Assembly: GCF_000002865.3 (NCBI RefSeq)
Contig: NW_001865052.1
Coordinates: 130,445-176,674 of the forward strand
Direction of reading: 5' to 3'
DNA from: Monosiga brevicollis MX1
Taxonomy: Eukaryota > Opisthokonta > Choanoflagellata > Craspedida > Salpingoecidae
Length of the DNA: 46,230 nucleotides
A program made the translations under genes and the position numbers. Position 1 is the stretch's first letter; each line of letters opens with the position of its first letter. This document shows positions 35,723-46,091 of the stretch, one piece after another. The notes under the pieces are model-generated. The model was not told where the DNA came from, ran no database searches, and was given only the letters and a program-made list of their open reading frames with translations.

Positions 35723-38248
35723 TCAGACAGGATCGCTGGCTACCAAGTCACCCTCAGCGTCTGACTCCTCGGCGCTGCCCTCAAACTGGTTATACGTGAC
35801 CGAAGGTGCGCGTTGAAAGTATTTGCGTCGCTGCAGCTAAGGGGAGAAGAACAATGCGGTACACAGTTGTGGCTGAGCTGTGCGCGCGTGTCACCAGCGG
35901 ACATTCAAGCCGTAGACGAACAAGCCAATCTCACCACAAGGGTACCAGTGATGAGCAAGGCCACGCAGGCAAGGCCTCCCAAGACACCGCCAATGATAGC
36001 ACCGGTATTGGATGCGTTGGTTGATGGGGCGGGCGCAGTTGTGGTAGTAGCACCACTGGGAGAGGGCAGACCCCACAAGGCCAAGGTCTCCGTGTTGGCG
36101 CGAAAAAATTGACTGCTCAGGTTGCCGCCTGTCATTGAGCCGAGGATTTGGAGAGAGCCATCTAATCAAGCAGAGCGGATGGTTGAATGATGGATGAGGC
36201 AGATGGATAATCGCAGTTTAGTTCTGTGTGGCTCGCAAAAGAGGTGTGGGACAAACCTGCGCCTTGCACTGCACAGGCCACAGTGTCCACCGTACAATCA
36301 GTGCAATTGCGGCACGACCAAGCCGGCGCCTCAGTGGGAACTGGAGCGCCCAGCGGGGCGCTTGCCACCGCGCGATCTCCACCAAGCTTGAACATCCAGG
36401 CAAAGACATAGTCTGCAGGCAGTTGTAGCCAGCTTCCGGCTGAGTTATCATGGCTCGAGCCGCCGTCGGTGGGGGTAGTGGTATCAGCCGAGCCTTGGAG
36501 CACCAGGCGCGGCGTCTGGGTTTGTCCACTGAAACAGACATCCGTGGCAGAAAACTGGGCCAGGACGGTTGTCAAGGGGCATTGGTCTCGATCAAAACAG
36601 GGGGCGTCGTCATTGCCATCACACCCACACTCGTCGAGGGTATTAGGGGAAGGAAGGCCAGCTGACGTAGCAAGGAGTGCCGTGATTTGGTCGCCCGCCA
36701 CGCACGATAGGTTGTACGCGAGAGCTGCATGTGCAGAATCAGCTGTGGTGGAACATGGGCGAGAGGATTGGGGAATCAGGGTGAAATTTTGTTGAGGGCA
36801 TGAAGACAAGCGGAAGGTTGCTCCAGCACCGACGCCAAGTGTCGCACCGATTAGATATAGTTGGAGTCCGTCAAATTCCATGCCTTTAAGCGTCATGGCA
36901 AGAATGGCACTTTGCAGTACGATGCGCGGGTTGGCTCTACCATGGTGGGAGCGCATCTCATTTGAATTTTACCAACCAGGATTCAAAGCGTCAGGTGGAG
37001 TGCTGGCTTTGGTGAGCGCGGTGTAAGTGCACCAGATATGAGGAACGTACTGAGCAAAGTCAGCATCATCAAGCTGCAAAGTATGGTAGGGAGTAGCGAG
37101 ATTCAGCTCTGGCATCGAGGCTACAGTCAAAGCGTAGGCAAAAGGGTGATTAGATCAAGGAGGCGGGCAAAGAGGCGGGGTGGGATAACAAGTAATCCTC
37201 CGAATGGAGGATGGATAGGGCACGCACGAGAGTTGGAGAGTTGAACGACGAGAGCGGGAAGGGCGGAGGTATTGTAGTGTCGAGCCGGACGAATCTGAGC
37301 GGTGCGATCGATAGCGGTGGGCGCAATGGCCGAGAGGTTGGAGTAGAGGAGGGGAAACGTGATGTTGACGGGTGCGGGCTTGTCACACATGGGGGTCAAA
37401 TCGAGTTTGGCCACAAGGAAACGCAGGATATCACCAAAGTACGTGGTGAGCACGAGATCCCACGGCACATGACCGGCAGGGCACAGACGGAGGATGGCTG
37501 GGACGCCCTTGCTCTTGGCCTCGGCATACATGTCAACAGAGGAGGAGTAGGGAAGTATGGGATCGTCAGTGCCATGTAGCAGATACAGGGGGGGCTCTGA
37601 TGAGTCGATGGCTGCCACGTCGTTGATGTCGGGGAGGTTGAGAAGCAAGCCAGAGATGGAGATGATGGCCTTGGCATGCGGAGATCCGGTAACGTATCCG
37701 GCACGCAACGAGGCGATGGCACCGGCTGAGGAGCCGACCAGGGCGATTCGCGTGTTGTCAATGTTCCAGGTGGCAGCGTTGGTGTGAAGGTATTCAAGGG
37801 CATCTACGACGTCCTTGGTGACGGGTTCGATACCGGTAACACAGTCGGCATAGAGGCGGTAGTCGACAGAGGCGGCAACAAAGCCGAGGCGTGCCAGGCG
37901 CTGAGCCAACGCCACAAACACGGGATCACTTTTGGTGCCAAACTGACAGTTTCCACCGTGAACAACGACCACCAGAGGACGAGGGCTGGCCCCGGGGCGG
38001 GTGCCAGCCGCGGTGGTGTAGACGTCAAGCAGCAGCGTCTCATGCCGCTCGGTAAAGCTGTTGTAGGCCGCGCCGTACGAGACGTCGGCATCAACGTGGA
38101 TGGCGGCTGACTCGTTGCCACCATAGAAGCAAGGTGCAACCGCTGCACCATAAGGGGCAGCGACAAGCAGCACGGCGAACCACATCCACATGCGCACTGC
38201 CGCCGCCATGTCTGCCGATGACGCGGCAAGGGCCCAAGACCCTGCCAA
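35723..38248 (-). CDS. Membrane-anchored esterase-like alpha/beta hydrolase with Cys-rich ectodomain
   Basis: Five exons join in phase (38248-37228, 37120-36977, 36883-36257, 36161-35935, 35836-35723) to give 710 residues. A signal peptide (MWMWFAVLLVAAPYGAAVA) is followed by an alpha/beta hydrolase domain: oxyanion motif VVVHGGN (residues 94-100), nucleophile GSSAG (Ser174), acid in HGTDDP (Asp228 or 229) and CPAGH (His260). So the triad is complete. This part resembles carboxylesterase/feruloyl-esterase-like enzymes. Next comes an ectodomain of about 300 residues rich in Cys (CGCDGNDDAPCFDRDQCPL; CRNCTDC), a Ser/Thr/Pro stalk, one membrane span (GAIIGGVLGGLACVALLITG) and a cytoplasmic tail starting LQRRKYFQR. 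It is predicted to be a type I surface or secretory-pathway protein; the substrate is unknown. Met14 is an alternative start (38209). The acceptor before 36883 (AAAG) is unusual. The gene converges on VPS13 with 144 bases between stops. Confidence 0.78.
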
Positions 38249-39655
38249 CGCGATCTCCCAGCCCTGAACTGATAGACCCCTGTTCGATACACACGTTTTG
38301 ATTATTCCAATACTACCTGAACGCCCTCCAGTGCACCCCAGACAGCCCAGACAGCCCAGACAGCCCAGTGCAGCGCAGACAGCGCAGACAGCGCAGGCAG
38401 CGCAGACAGCGCCCCGTTAACCAAACGGCGATCTCAGCCCTGCACCGCGTGTTTCCCCCCAACCCGACGCCCGACGCCCAACTGACCGGGTTTATCTGAC
38501 AAATGCTATACTATAGTAAAATACTTTTGATAGCCGGTCTTTCCATATCACCACAACACACACACACACACACTCACACGCACAACAGCTGGAATACTCA
38601 GACCAAGTTCGTTGGTCAGGTAGAGCAGGGTTGGGTACGTGTCTCTAACTTTGGACTGGGTGCTTTTTGCTTGCTCTGTTTCTGATTGAAGGTTGAATAA
38701 ATCTCTGGGAAATTATCTTTGTTCGCCACTGTCTCTGAACCGTTGTGGTATTGGTTAACAAAAACAACAATGTTTTAATCTTCGAAACTGCACTCTCTTT
38801 TTAATTGCTTCTTGATGAACTGTATCTCTTTTTATCATTTGCTTTCCCTCTCTGTCTCTAGCCGCCATCCATCCTTCGCTCTCTCTCTCTGGAAATCCGC
38901 TCGAGTGAGTGTGCGCGCTTTTTTTTTTTTCTGGCTCTCGGACACAGCGACAGTCACGTACACTTCCTCAGGTTGCACTTGGTCGTGTCGCTTCTCAAAC
39001 TCGTGCTGAATTGGGGCTCGCGTGTCCGGTTTGCTGCCGCATGGTCTGCCCTGTCACGACAACGTGAACCAAAGTGGTTGCTGTTTCCTATCGAGTTGGT
39101 TGTTGTTTGTTGTGGTGTGAGCTGGTGGGGGTGGACCGAGGAGCTGAGCTCGCGCGCATCGTGGTGTGCCCATTCGTGACCATGGCCCAGTCTCTACCAG
39201 CTGCTACCCGCCCTACCTACCTCGCCTTGTGAGTCAGTCTACTTGCCTCTGCTAATGCCATTATATTCTTGTTGGGCGCTCCTGGCAAGTAGGCACGGGC
39301 CAGCAGTGCCAAAAAAAAAATAAAAAAATAAAAATAAAAAACTAGGCTAGAGGGAGAACTTGGACCGCGCTGGAACGCGGTCAACATCTACTGAGGTACC
39401 TGATGGCCTTTGTGCACTGCCAATGGCTTACCATGCCCCACGTCTGGTTGGCGGCCATGGTCCTCTCCAGTCAAGTTTGGAAAACAGTTTTTTTTTTCTC
39501 ATCGTTGCCTCATTCCTGCACCAGGTGCTACATTACGCCTACTTTTGACTCGGCACAGCCATCGATATCCTCAGACTCTGTCATCGTTATTCTGCGTAGC
39601 GCCAATACACACGCGTTGTAAAAAAACAACTTTTGCATCGCCGACGCCCAGTGGT
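38249..39655. promoter_or_regulatory. Shared upstream region of two divergent genes
   Basis: The esterase-like gene (-) and the phostensin-like gene (+) diverge from this stretch. It holds a decamer repeat (38338-38413), a CA-rich run (about 38552-38583), a CT-rich stretch (about 38875-38893), T runs and an A-rich tract (about 39311-39342). No convincing exon is seen, though a 5' non-coding exon of either gene could be present. Confidence 0.45.
38338..38413. repeat. Decamer repeat (cagacagccc / cagacagcgc)n
   Basis: About seven to eight imperfect copies of a 10-base unit: the left half carries the ccc variant and the right half the cgc variant. It lies 90 to 165 bases upstream of the esterase start codon. 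Confidence 0.9.
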
Positions 39656-42261
39656 ATGACGACTCCGGCATGGAAGCAGGCACTCCTTGAGGCCCGGCGC
39701 AAGAAGGAGGAAGAAGCACAGGCAGCACAGCAGGATGATTCCGCTCAGAAATACGCCAACTTGCCGGCCTGGAAGCGCGAGATTCTCTTGAAAAAGGAGA
39801 AAAAGAACCAGCAGGAGGAAACTGCCAATGTAACCGCAGCACCCCAACGCCGTGGCTCTTTTTCCACAGTGGCCCTGCACCGTCAGAGTAGCGGTAGCGT
39901 GGATGGAGGTGCTGCTGCTGACCTTCCCGTGGCCGGTCCCTTGCAATCGCGCATCGCCGCTTTGCTAGCCAAAGATAAAAGCAGCGATGAGGCAAATGAC
40001 GCCCCCACATCCTCCCGCCGCACTACGGCCCCAGCTTCTGTTTTGAATCGCTGGAAAGCTGCGACCAGCTCGTCCGTTGATAAAAACGATCCTCCACCCA
40101 AGGCTGCCCCATCAAAGCCAAGCCCGGCACCCACCGCAACGACGGCGCCAGCTGCCCCGGCACCCACTCCAGTCGCGAACCCATCAGCTCCCGCGCCGAC
40201 TGCCACGTCGGGTCGCTCAGAGCAAACTGCCAGCAAAGTATGACCACTTATTTTTTTTTTTTTTCCTGATCCTTTCGACTAATCTCATCAACGGGTTCTC
40301 GTTCTCTTCTTTGTTTAGCCTGCCGGTGGCTTGAGTATCGCTGAACGAATGGCTCTCTTTCAGAAGAAAGGTGTGGACCTGGGCCCCTTGCATCTGGCTG
40401 CCAACCACAGGTGCCACCAAGTAGCGGCATTGGTATAATCAATCACTTGCCTCACCCGCAGGTCAAAGTGACGCTCAGAGTGACACCTCAACTTCAAACG
40501 GTCAATCCAATCGCGCTGTTGGTGCAGCACTAGCTGGTGCGTTAATGATGTGTGGCCTTTTCTGTGCTGTGAGCTGTAGCAAGGGACATCATGTTTGTGC
40601 GTTGCCCATCGCCACAAACCCGACTACGAGCCTAAATTTTGACGGCCGACTCCACCACAGGTTTCCGCGCGCGAGCAACAACAGCGCCCAACCGATCCGG
40701 TGTGTCCGTGGGCCAACAGATTTTTGGAGCGCCCAAGAAGGCGGATGTAAGCGATGACGGTGAGTTGCGGGCTCGTCAAGAGGCTGACCGCAAGGCTAAT
40801 GCGGAGGCAGCTGAACTGGCTCGTGCAGCGGCCGCCCGCCGTAAGCAAGAAGAGGCCGAACGACTTGCGAAGGAAGCCAAATCTGGACCCGCTTCGACCA
40901 ATGAATCAAATGCAGCAAACACTGAAGCTGATCGCCAGGCCAAGGAGGAAGCTGATCGTCAAGCCAAGGAGGAAGCTGATCGTCAAGCGAAGGAGGAAGC
41001 GGATCGCCAGGCCAAGGAGGAAGCTGATCGTCAAGCGAAGGAGGAGGCTGATCGTCAAGCGAAGGAGGAAGCCGATCGTCGCGCCAAGGAGGAAGCTGAT
41101 CGTCAAGCGAAGGAGGAAGCGGATCGCCAGGCCAAGGCGGAAGCGGATCGCCAGGCCAAGGCGGAAGCTGATCGTCAAGCGAAGGAGGAAGCGGATCGCC
41201 AGGCCAAGGAGGAAGCTGATCGTCAAGCGAAGGAGGAGGCTGATCGTCAAGCGAAGGAGGAAGCCGATCGTCGCGCCAAGGAGGAAGCTGATCGTCAAGC
41301 CAAGGAGGAAGCCGACCGCCAGGCTAAGGAGGAAGCCGACCGTCGCGCCAAGGAGGAAGCCGACCGTCGTGCCAAGGAGGAAGCCGACCGCCAGGCTAAG
41401 GAGGAAGCCGACCGTCGTGCCAAGGAGGAAGCCGACCGCCAAGCGAAGGAGGAGGCTGACCGCCAAGCCAAGGAGGAAGCCGACCGCCAAGCCAAGGAGG
41501 AAGCCGACCGTCGTGCCAAGGAGGAAGCTGATCGTCGTGCCAAGGAGGAAGCCGACCGCCAGGCCAAGGAGGAAGCTGATCGTAAAGCACAAGAAGAGGC
41601 CGAGAGGTTGGCTTCATCAACCGATACGGATAGCCAGCCAGCACCGCGTCGGCGCAGCTCAAGCATTCTCAAGTCACGCGAAGCGCCTTCGCGCCGGGTA
41701 CGGTCATCAGCCACTCTGCCTTTGCAACACACACTCCTTCCCCTTTCCCCAGTTCATTGAGGTCTGTCTGACGCTTGTTTGATGATTGCCCCAGCTCAAG
41801 CTTAGTTGGTCAGACGTAGAAGGCCGTGGTCCATTGACTAACACGAGGGAGATTCCTCGGGACGGTTACGAGAGGTAGGACACGCTTGCTCAGTGACTGA
41901 GAATGGACATCAAGGTTGACTTGTACGCTTGGGGGCAATATGTGTAGTTATGAATCGGAGGATGGCGCCGCTGCCTTCGAGGAGAGCAGTACCGATGCGG
42001 GATTGTCGTTGCCTACGCACAACGACGTGTCCTCGGCCTATCATTTGCCCGAGGGTATCGAGGAGCTTGAAGCCGAGGTAAGATCAAATGCAGGGTGTGA
42101 CCTGATCACGTTGTCATTGCGCTTTGGAGCAGGCGCTCATGAGGCTTGAATGGGTGCTGCGATGGCTAGAAACGCGACGATGCCAAGCCCATCGACGACC
42201 CATCAGCCAGTTTCTCATCCTGGGGTTCTGGCGGCGGCGGCGGCTGGGGCAGCGGTGGTGA
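39656..42261 (+). CDS. Phostensin/taperin-like protein with 28 octapeptide repeats
   Basis: Seven exons join in phase (39656-40237, 40319-40370, 40462-40536, 40661-41697, 41795-41874, 41948-42077, 42133-42261) for 694 residues. The N-terminus has two PxWK motifs, PAWKQALLEARRKKEEE and LPAWKREILLKKE, like those in phostensin, taperin and other actin-associated proteins. A Ser/Pro/Ala-rich linker and a short LSIAERMALFQKKG helix follow. Next come 28 tandem copies of the 8-residue unit ADRQAKEE (variants ADRRAKEE, ADRQAKAE). After SSSILKSREAPSRR the next exon starts LKLSWSDVEG; spliced, RRLKLSW resembles a degenerate RVxF/W PP1-docking site, and phostensin and taperin are known PP1 partners. The last exons are acidic (SYESEDGAAAFEES) and then basic. 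A cytoskeletal scaffold is likely; PP1 binding is inference. The final exon is the least certain. Confidence 0.7.
40927..41598 (+). repeat. 24-base coding repeat, 28 copies, with a 192-base higher-order duplication
   Basis: Each 24-base unit encodes ADRQAKEE or a close variant. Synonymous differences mark the units. A block that includes an eagg-to-ggct variant recurs exactly 192 bases (8 units) later, as at 41041 and 41233, showing segmental duplication inside the array. Confidence 0.95.
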
Positions 42262-43801
42262 CGTCTTGTTCTAATTTTTCACGTCGCCTGCCCGTGCGGC
42301 TGTCCGTCGACTCTCTTGCGGCTCTCCTTCCCTGCTCTTCTTTTTCGTTCTACAAACTAGGTTGACTCTGGCTGATTAGTGTTTTTTTTTTGTTCTTTTT
42401 ATTGCTCCGCCGAAAATTCGAATTCCGTTATTATGCCCTTCTCTTGACCGGGCGACCACACGCCAAGTGATATTGCCGACCCTAGATTGACCCTGCTGAA
42501 CCCGGCATGATGCTCTCTCGTCCAAAAGCGCCAGGGTGTCGAGGCACAAGGATTGGCCCGCCCCGTCCCCATACGCGAGCTCAAACTGGGATCATTGTTT
42601 GTAGCCAACTAGGAACTGACCCCAAGAAGTCAGCTTCCAAACAGCTTTAGCAATATTTTTCCATTCAAAACAATAGTCGTTTATCCGATGTCGTAATCAT
42701 CTCCCAAGCACCACCACGACAAGAGGGAGAACAAAAGGAGAGAAAGCCAAGCCGAACTTCAGCAACCCCTCACAGCGTGTGTCTTTTGAAGTGTAACAAA
42801 GCGTACCGTTCTTATAGTGCGTAAGCATTGTTACCGACACAACCCGCTGTCACGTGCATGATCCCCCCCAATAGCCTAACCCCTCCGCCACACATGTGGT
42901 GGTGGTGTGTGATCCCTTTACCGTAAGTGTGTGGTGGTGGAATGTCTAGTGTGTAGTGCGTGTAGTAGTGTGTGTAGTGTGTGTAGAGTGCGCTTGCTGG
43001 CGGGTCAGTGGCACTTTCCCTCCTTTGGTCGGTCGGTTAAAGTTCCCTCCAGGTAAAAGTTGGCAAAGTCGCGCGCATGCGCTTCGGGGGGTTTGACTTC
43101 CCATCGTGCTGGTCTTGTTTTGCACAAAGGGCAGTCACTGGAGTTTGGGGCCGACCGCCAAAACTCCAGTTGGCCGTCTCCACACATAGACACAATCCAA
43201 CTCGCTTCGTTGCAAAACAAGAAAGATGCGAGTTGCCCTTGATCCAAAGTTGCAGTCATGACTCTGGTGTGGCTTGTGGCGAAGGTTCGACCTGTCTCCT
43301 CTTGTGCGATTGGCAGTCGTCCTGAGGTCTCGAGGGGCGTTCTGTCATGGCTTTATACCACTGTGTGCCATCTTGGCACATGCATTGGATGCCATGAAAG
43401 TCAAGAGTCTCTTCGAACGACGTGGTTTCTGGTTGGCACGCCATCCTGATCACCTCCAGCGTTCTGACAGAGGTGTGGGTGGGTGTGTGGTGATTGCGCC
43501 TTGCTTTCAACCGAGGGAGGTGGGGCTCACATGCCTCACGTGCCCAAGACCACACACCCCCTCACACCTGTCCTGTCCTTGACGACGTCCTTCGAAGCGA
43601 GCGGCAGCAGCAGCTCAACCCCATTCCCCCTCCCCAAAACGCCTCTTCTTCATAACGCACACGCTACTTTTACGCTACTTTTCTGCGTTGTGATTACACG
43701 ACACTGCCATATCATCTCTCTCTCTCTCTTCCCCAGCGACCGCTGCCACATTCATACATTGCTCACTTTTTTTTTAAATTCTTGTTACGCTTTCCACAGC
43801 C
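42262..43801. other. Intergenic region upstream of the ADP/ATP carrier
   Basis: No confident gene. GT/TAGTG-rich sequence covers about 42895-42990. The part next to the carrier has a CT run with CCCCAG (about 43718-43737) and a T run followed by TTTCCACAG directly before CCATGG. This could be the acceptor of a 5' untranslated intron (inference). Confidence 0.45.
43005..43259 (-). CDS. Possible small open frame with a CxxC motif
   Basis: An 84-codon frame with DCPLCKTRPARWEVKPPEAH. Its composition looks protein-like, but there is only one CxxC pair, no recognised domain and no clear upstream exon. It would be transcribed away from the carrier gene. Chance openness is at least as likely. Confidence 0.2.
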   Translation of the reverse strand: MTATLDQGQLASFLFCNEASWIVSMCGDGQLEFWRSAPNSSDCPLCKTRPARWEVKPPEAHARDFANFYLEGTLTDRPKEGKCH

Positions 43802-44779
43802 ATGGCTCTCTACTCCGCTACCCCCATCCGCTCCCTTCTTGCCGCGGCCCCGGCCGATGGCAAGAAGAAGAAGCTCGGCTTCATGGAGGACTTCCTCCTC
43901 GGTGGTGTTGCCGCTGCCATCTCCAAGACGGCCGCTGCCCCCATCGAGCGCGTCAAGCTCCTGGTCCAGAACCAGGCTGAGATGCTCAAGTCTGGCCGCC
44001 TCGACCGCCCCTACACCGGTGTTGCTGACTGCCTCAAGCGCGTCGTCGCCGACGAGGGCGTCGGCTCCCTCTGGCGTGGCAACCTGGCCAACGTCATCCG
44101 TTACTTCCCCACTCAGGCCCTGAACTTTGCCTTCAAGGACAACATCAAGGCCCTGTTCGGTTTCAAGAAGGAGCGCGATGGTTACTGGGTGTGGTTCGCT
44201 GGCAACATGGCCTCGGGTGGTCTTGCCGGTGCCGCTTCCCTCTGCTTCGTCTACTCTCTGGATTACGCCCGTACCCGTCTTGCCAACGATGCCAAGTCGG
44301 CCAAGGGTGGTGGTGAGCGTCAGTTCAACGGCCTCGTCGATGTCTACCGCAAGACCCTCGCCTCGGACGGTGTTGCCGGTCTCTACCGTGGCTTCGTCAT
44401 CTCGTGCGTTGGTATCATTGTGTACCGTGGCTGCTACTTCGGTTTCTACGACTCCCTCAAGCCCATGCTCGGCAAGGACCTCGAGGACAACTTCCTTGCC
44501 ACCTTCGCTCTCGGCTGGGTCGTGACCATTGCTGCCGGTCTTGCTTCCTACCCCCTGGATACCATCCGTCGTCGCATGATGATGACCTCTGGTGAGGCTG
44601 TCAAGTACAAGAGCTCCATTGACTGCGGTGCCCAGATCCTCAAGGCTGAGGGTTTCAGCGCTTTCTTCAAGGGTGCGGGTGCCAACATTCTCCGTGGTGT
44701 TGCCGGTGCCGGTGTGCTTGCTGGTTTCGACAAGGTCAAGTCCATGTACACTGCCTGGCGCTTCGCCGACGAGAACTAA
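43802..44779 (+). CDS. SLC25A4-like (ANT): Mitochondrial ADP/ATP carrier (adenine nucleotide translocase)
   Basis: This protein exchanges cytosolic ADP for matrix ATP across the inner mitochondrial membrane. It has 325 residues in a single exon with the three mitochondrial-carrier repeats. Repeat 1 has [12 protein letters not shown] and repeat 2 has [12 protein letters not shown]. Repeat 3 has [13 protein letters not shown], which contains the RRRMMM signature specific to ADP/ATP carriers. The N-terminal extension of about 25 residues ([20 protein letters not shown] then KKKK) is longer than in animal carriers. The start sits in a good context (CAGCCATGG). The codons are strongly C-ending, unlike neighbouring genes, and with no intron this suggests very high expression. 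Confidence 0.97.
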   Translation: MALYSATPIRSLLAAAPADGKKKKLGFMEDFLLGGVAAAISKTAAAPIERVKLLVQNQAEMLKSGRLDRPYTGVADCLKRVVADEGVGSLWRGNLANVIRYFPTQALNFAFKDNIKALFGFKKERDGYWVWFAGNMASGGLAGAASLCFVYSLDYARTRLANDAKSAKGGGERQFNGLVDVYRKTLASDGVAGLYRGFVISCVGIIVYRGCYFGFYDSLKPMLGKDLEDNFLATFALGWVVTIAAGLASYPLDTIRRRMMMTSGEAVKYKSSIDCGAQILKAEGFSAFFKGAGANILRGVAGAGVLAGFDKVKSMYTAWRFADEN

Positions 44780-45246
44780 GCAGCGGGTCGGCAGCCGAGC
44801 CGCGCTCGGGTGGCCCGGATCACGCATTGCCCCCTGTCGTGTTCTTTTTTTTCCCGCTCAATTTAGCTTGCTTGATCGGACCTTTCTTTTATCGATCCTA
44901 CACAAATAATAATAATAATATCAGATGTGAAGTGTTCTTCACACCATCAAGCTTTTCTTCTACACGCATCACTTTTGAACACACACACACACCCCACACG
45001 ACCACAGTCAACCGTGTGCGACGACTGCGTGCTTTTGGAGATGTCTGATCGTTTGCACAGGGTCGTTGTGAATTATTATCAACTCATGAAAGCTCTGGCT
45101 CTTCTACACCGAGGAGCCCGGAAGTTTTTGACAACCCCCCCCCCAAACACACACACACACAATTCTAACCTATTCGCGAGTGCACGGCTGAGGATCAGCG
45201 CGTGGTAAACAAGGGTTTGTTGGACAAGCCCGATTTACAGGCAAGT
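44780..45246. other. Intergenic region between converging genes
   Basis: The 3' ends of the carrier (+) and the SYS1-like gene (-) face each other. A short (AAT)n run lies at about 44905-44919, with CA runs at about 44982-44993 and 45149-45161. No gene is seen. Confidence 0.5.
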
Positions 45247-46091
45247 TCATGCTGCTGACTCGTGGCGGTCAACGCCGTTCTCGTCCAGAACAGGTTCCAC
45301 CGTTGCGTTGGCGTGGCGACAGATGCACCGTGGCAGGTAGCCACCGCCGATCGCCAAGGGCAAACTCACGAACAACCAAGTGACCCACCACAACCATTCA
45401 CTGGGGCCTGCGAGATTGACTGCACATTCCACATGGACAGCACGAGTGAGACCAAACACACCCACAAGCCCGCTCGTGCAAGGCAAAAAAAAAAGCATCC
45501 TGCTGGAGTGAGGACAAGAGCCTTGTAATGACGGACGAGTCACGCACCGATGCAGGCTAAAACGAGGTGCACAAGAGCAAGGCTAGCGACGTAGTCCCAG
45601 ACGCGTGCATGCCGACCGCAAACCAAGGCTGCCATGGGGCCTGCGAATAAAAAGGAAAGCACGAGTTGCAACCAACGAGCTACCGACATTGGCAAGGTCA
45701 GGGTGAGCGTGAGCACCACCTCCGGGTCCATCCCCCATGTGTTACGCCAGCACAACGCCAGAGTCAAGCGTACCTAGCCGAACTTTGGTATCAAATCCAA
45801 CGTGAAACTCAAAGACAAAGCTGCCATGAAACCTGAGACTGCAAAAAGACGAGACGCAAACGGTACATGACCTGATGACGAGCGTGCCAGAAGCAACGAC
45901 AACAACAGCACGCAATAGCAGCAACAGCAACAAAAGGTCGAGAGCAGGAAACGGGGTTGCAAAAGCAAGGCGACATACTCAAAGCAGCCAACCAATACAG
46001 CGGCCAATAGAAAGGCGACGGCATAGAAACAGCCGACGAGCAGAACCAGCTTGAGGAGGATGCGCTGTGACGGTTCAGGCGCAGCCTTCAT
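45247..46091 (-). CDS. SYS1: SYS1-like four-span Golgi membrane protein
   Basis: SYS1 is a Golgi membrane protein that recruits the Arl3/ARFRP1 GTPase at the trans-Golgi. Four exons join in phase (46091-45979, 45838-45774, 45679-45548, 45407-45247) to give 156 residues, the family's usual size. Four hydrophobic spans are visible: ILLKLVLLVGCFYAVAFLLA; WLQLVLSFLFAGPMAALVC; WDYVASLALVHLVLACI; and WLWWVTWLFVSLPLAIGGGY. The pattern around spans 3 and 4 (acidic/aromatic entry, His in span 3, a P-S-x-x-x-W-W motif, and a Cys and charged tail) matches SYS1; TMEM244 is the related alternative. The tail ends VLDENGVDRHESAA. An in-frame ATG at 46112 could add seven residues. Identification rests on length, topology and motif spacing rather than strong identity. 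Confidence 0.65.

Noticed and set aside
35575-35816. Extra C-terminal exon of VPS13 ending NWLYVTEGAR
   Set aside because: The minus strand carries the phase-matched last exon of the esterase gene here, so the plus frame is its antisense. VPS13 already ends at 35578.
40754-41782. 342-codon Arg/Lys-rich plus-strand frame and Leu/Gly-rich minus-strand frames over the octapeptide array
   Set aside because: The 24-base unit is stop-free in several frames. Only the ADRQAKEE frame connects in phase to flanking exons.
42399-42608. 69-codon minus-strand frame
   Set aside because: No motif, no composition bias and no neighbouring exon.
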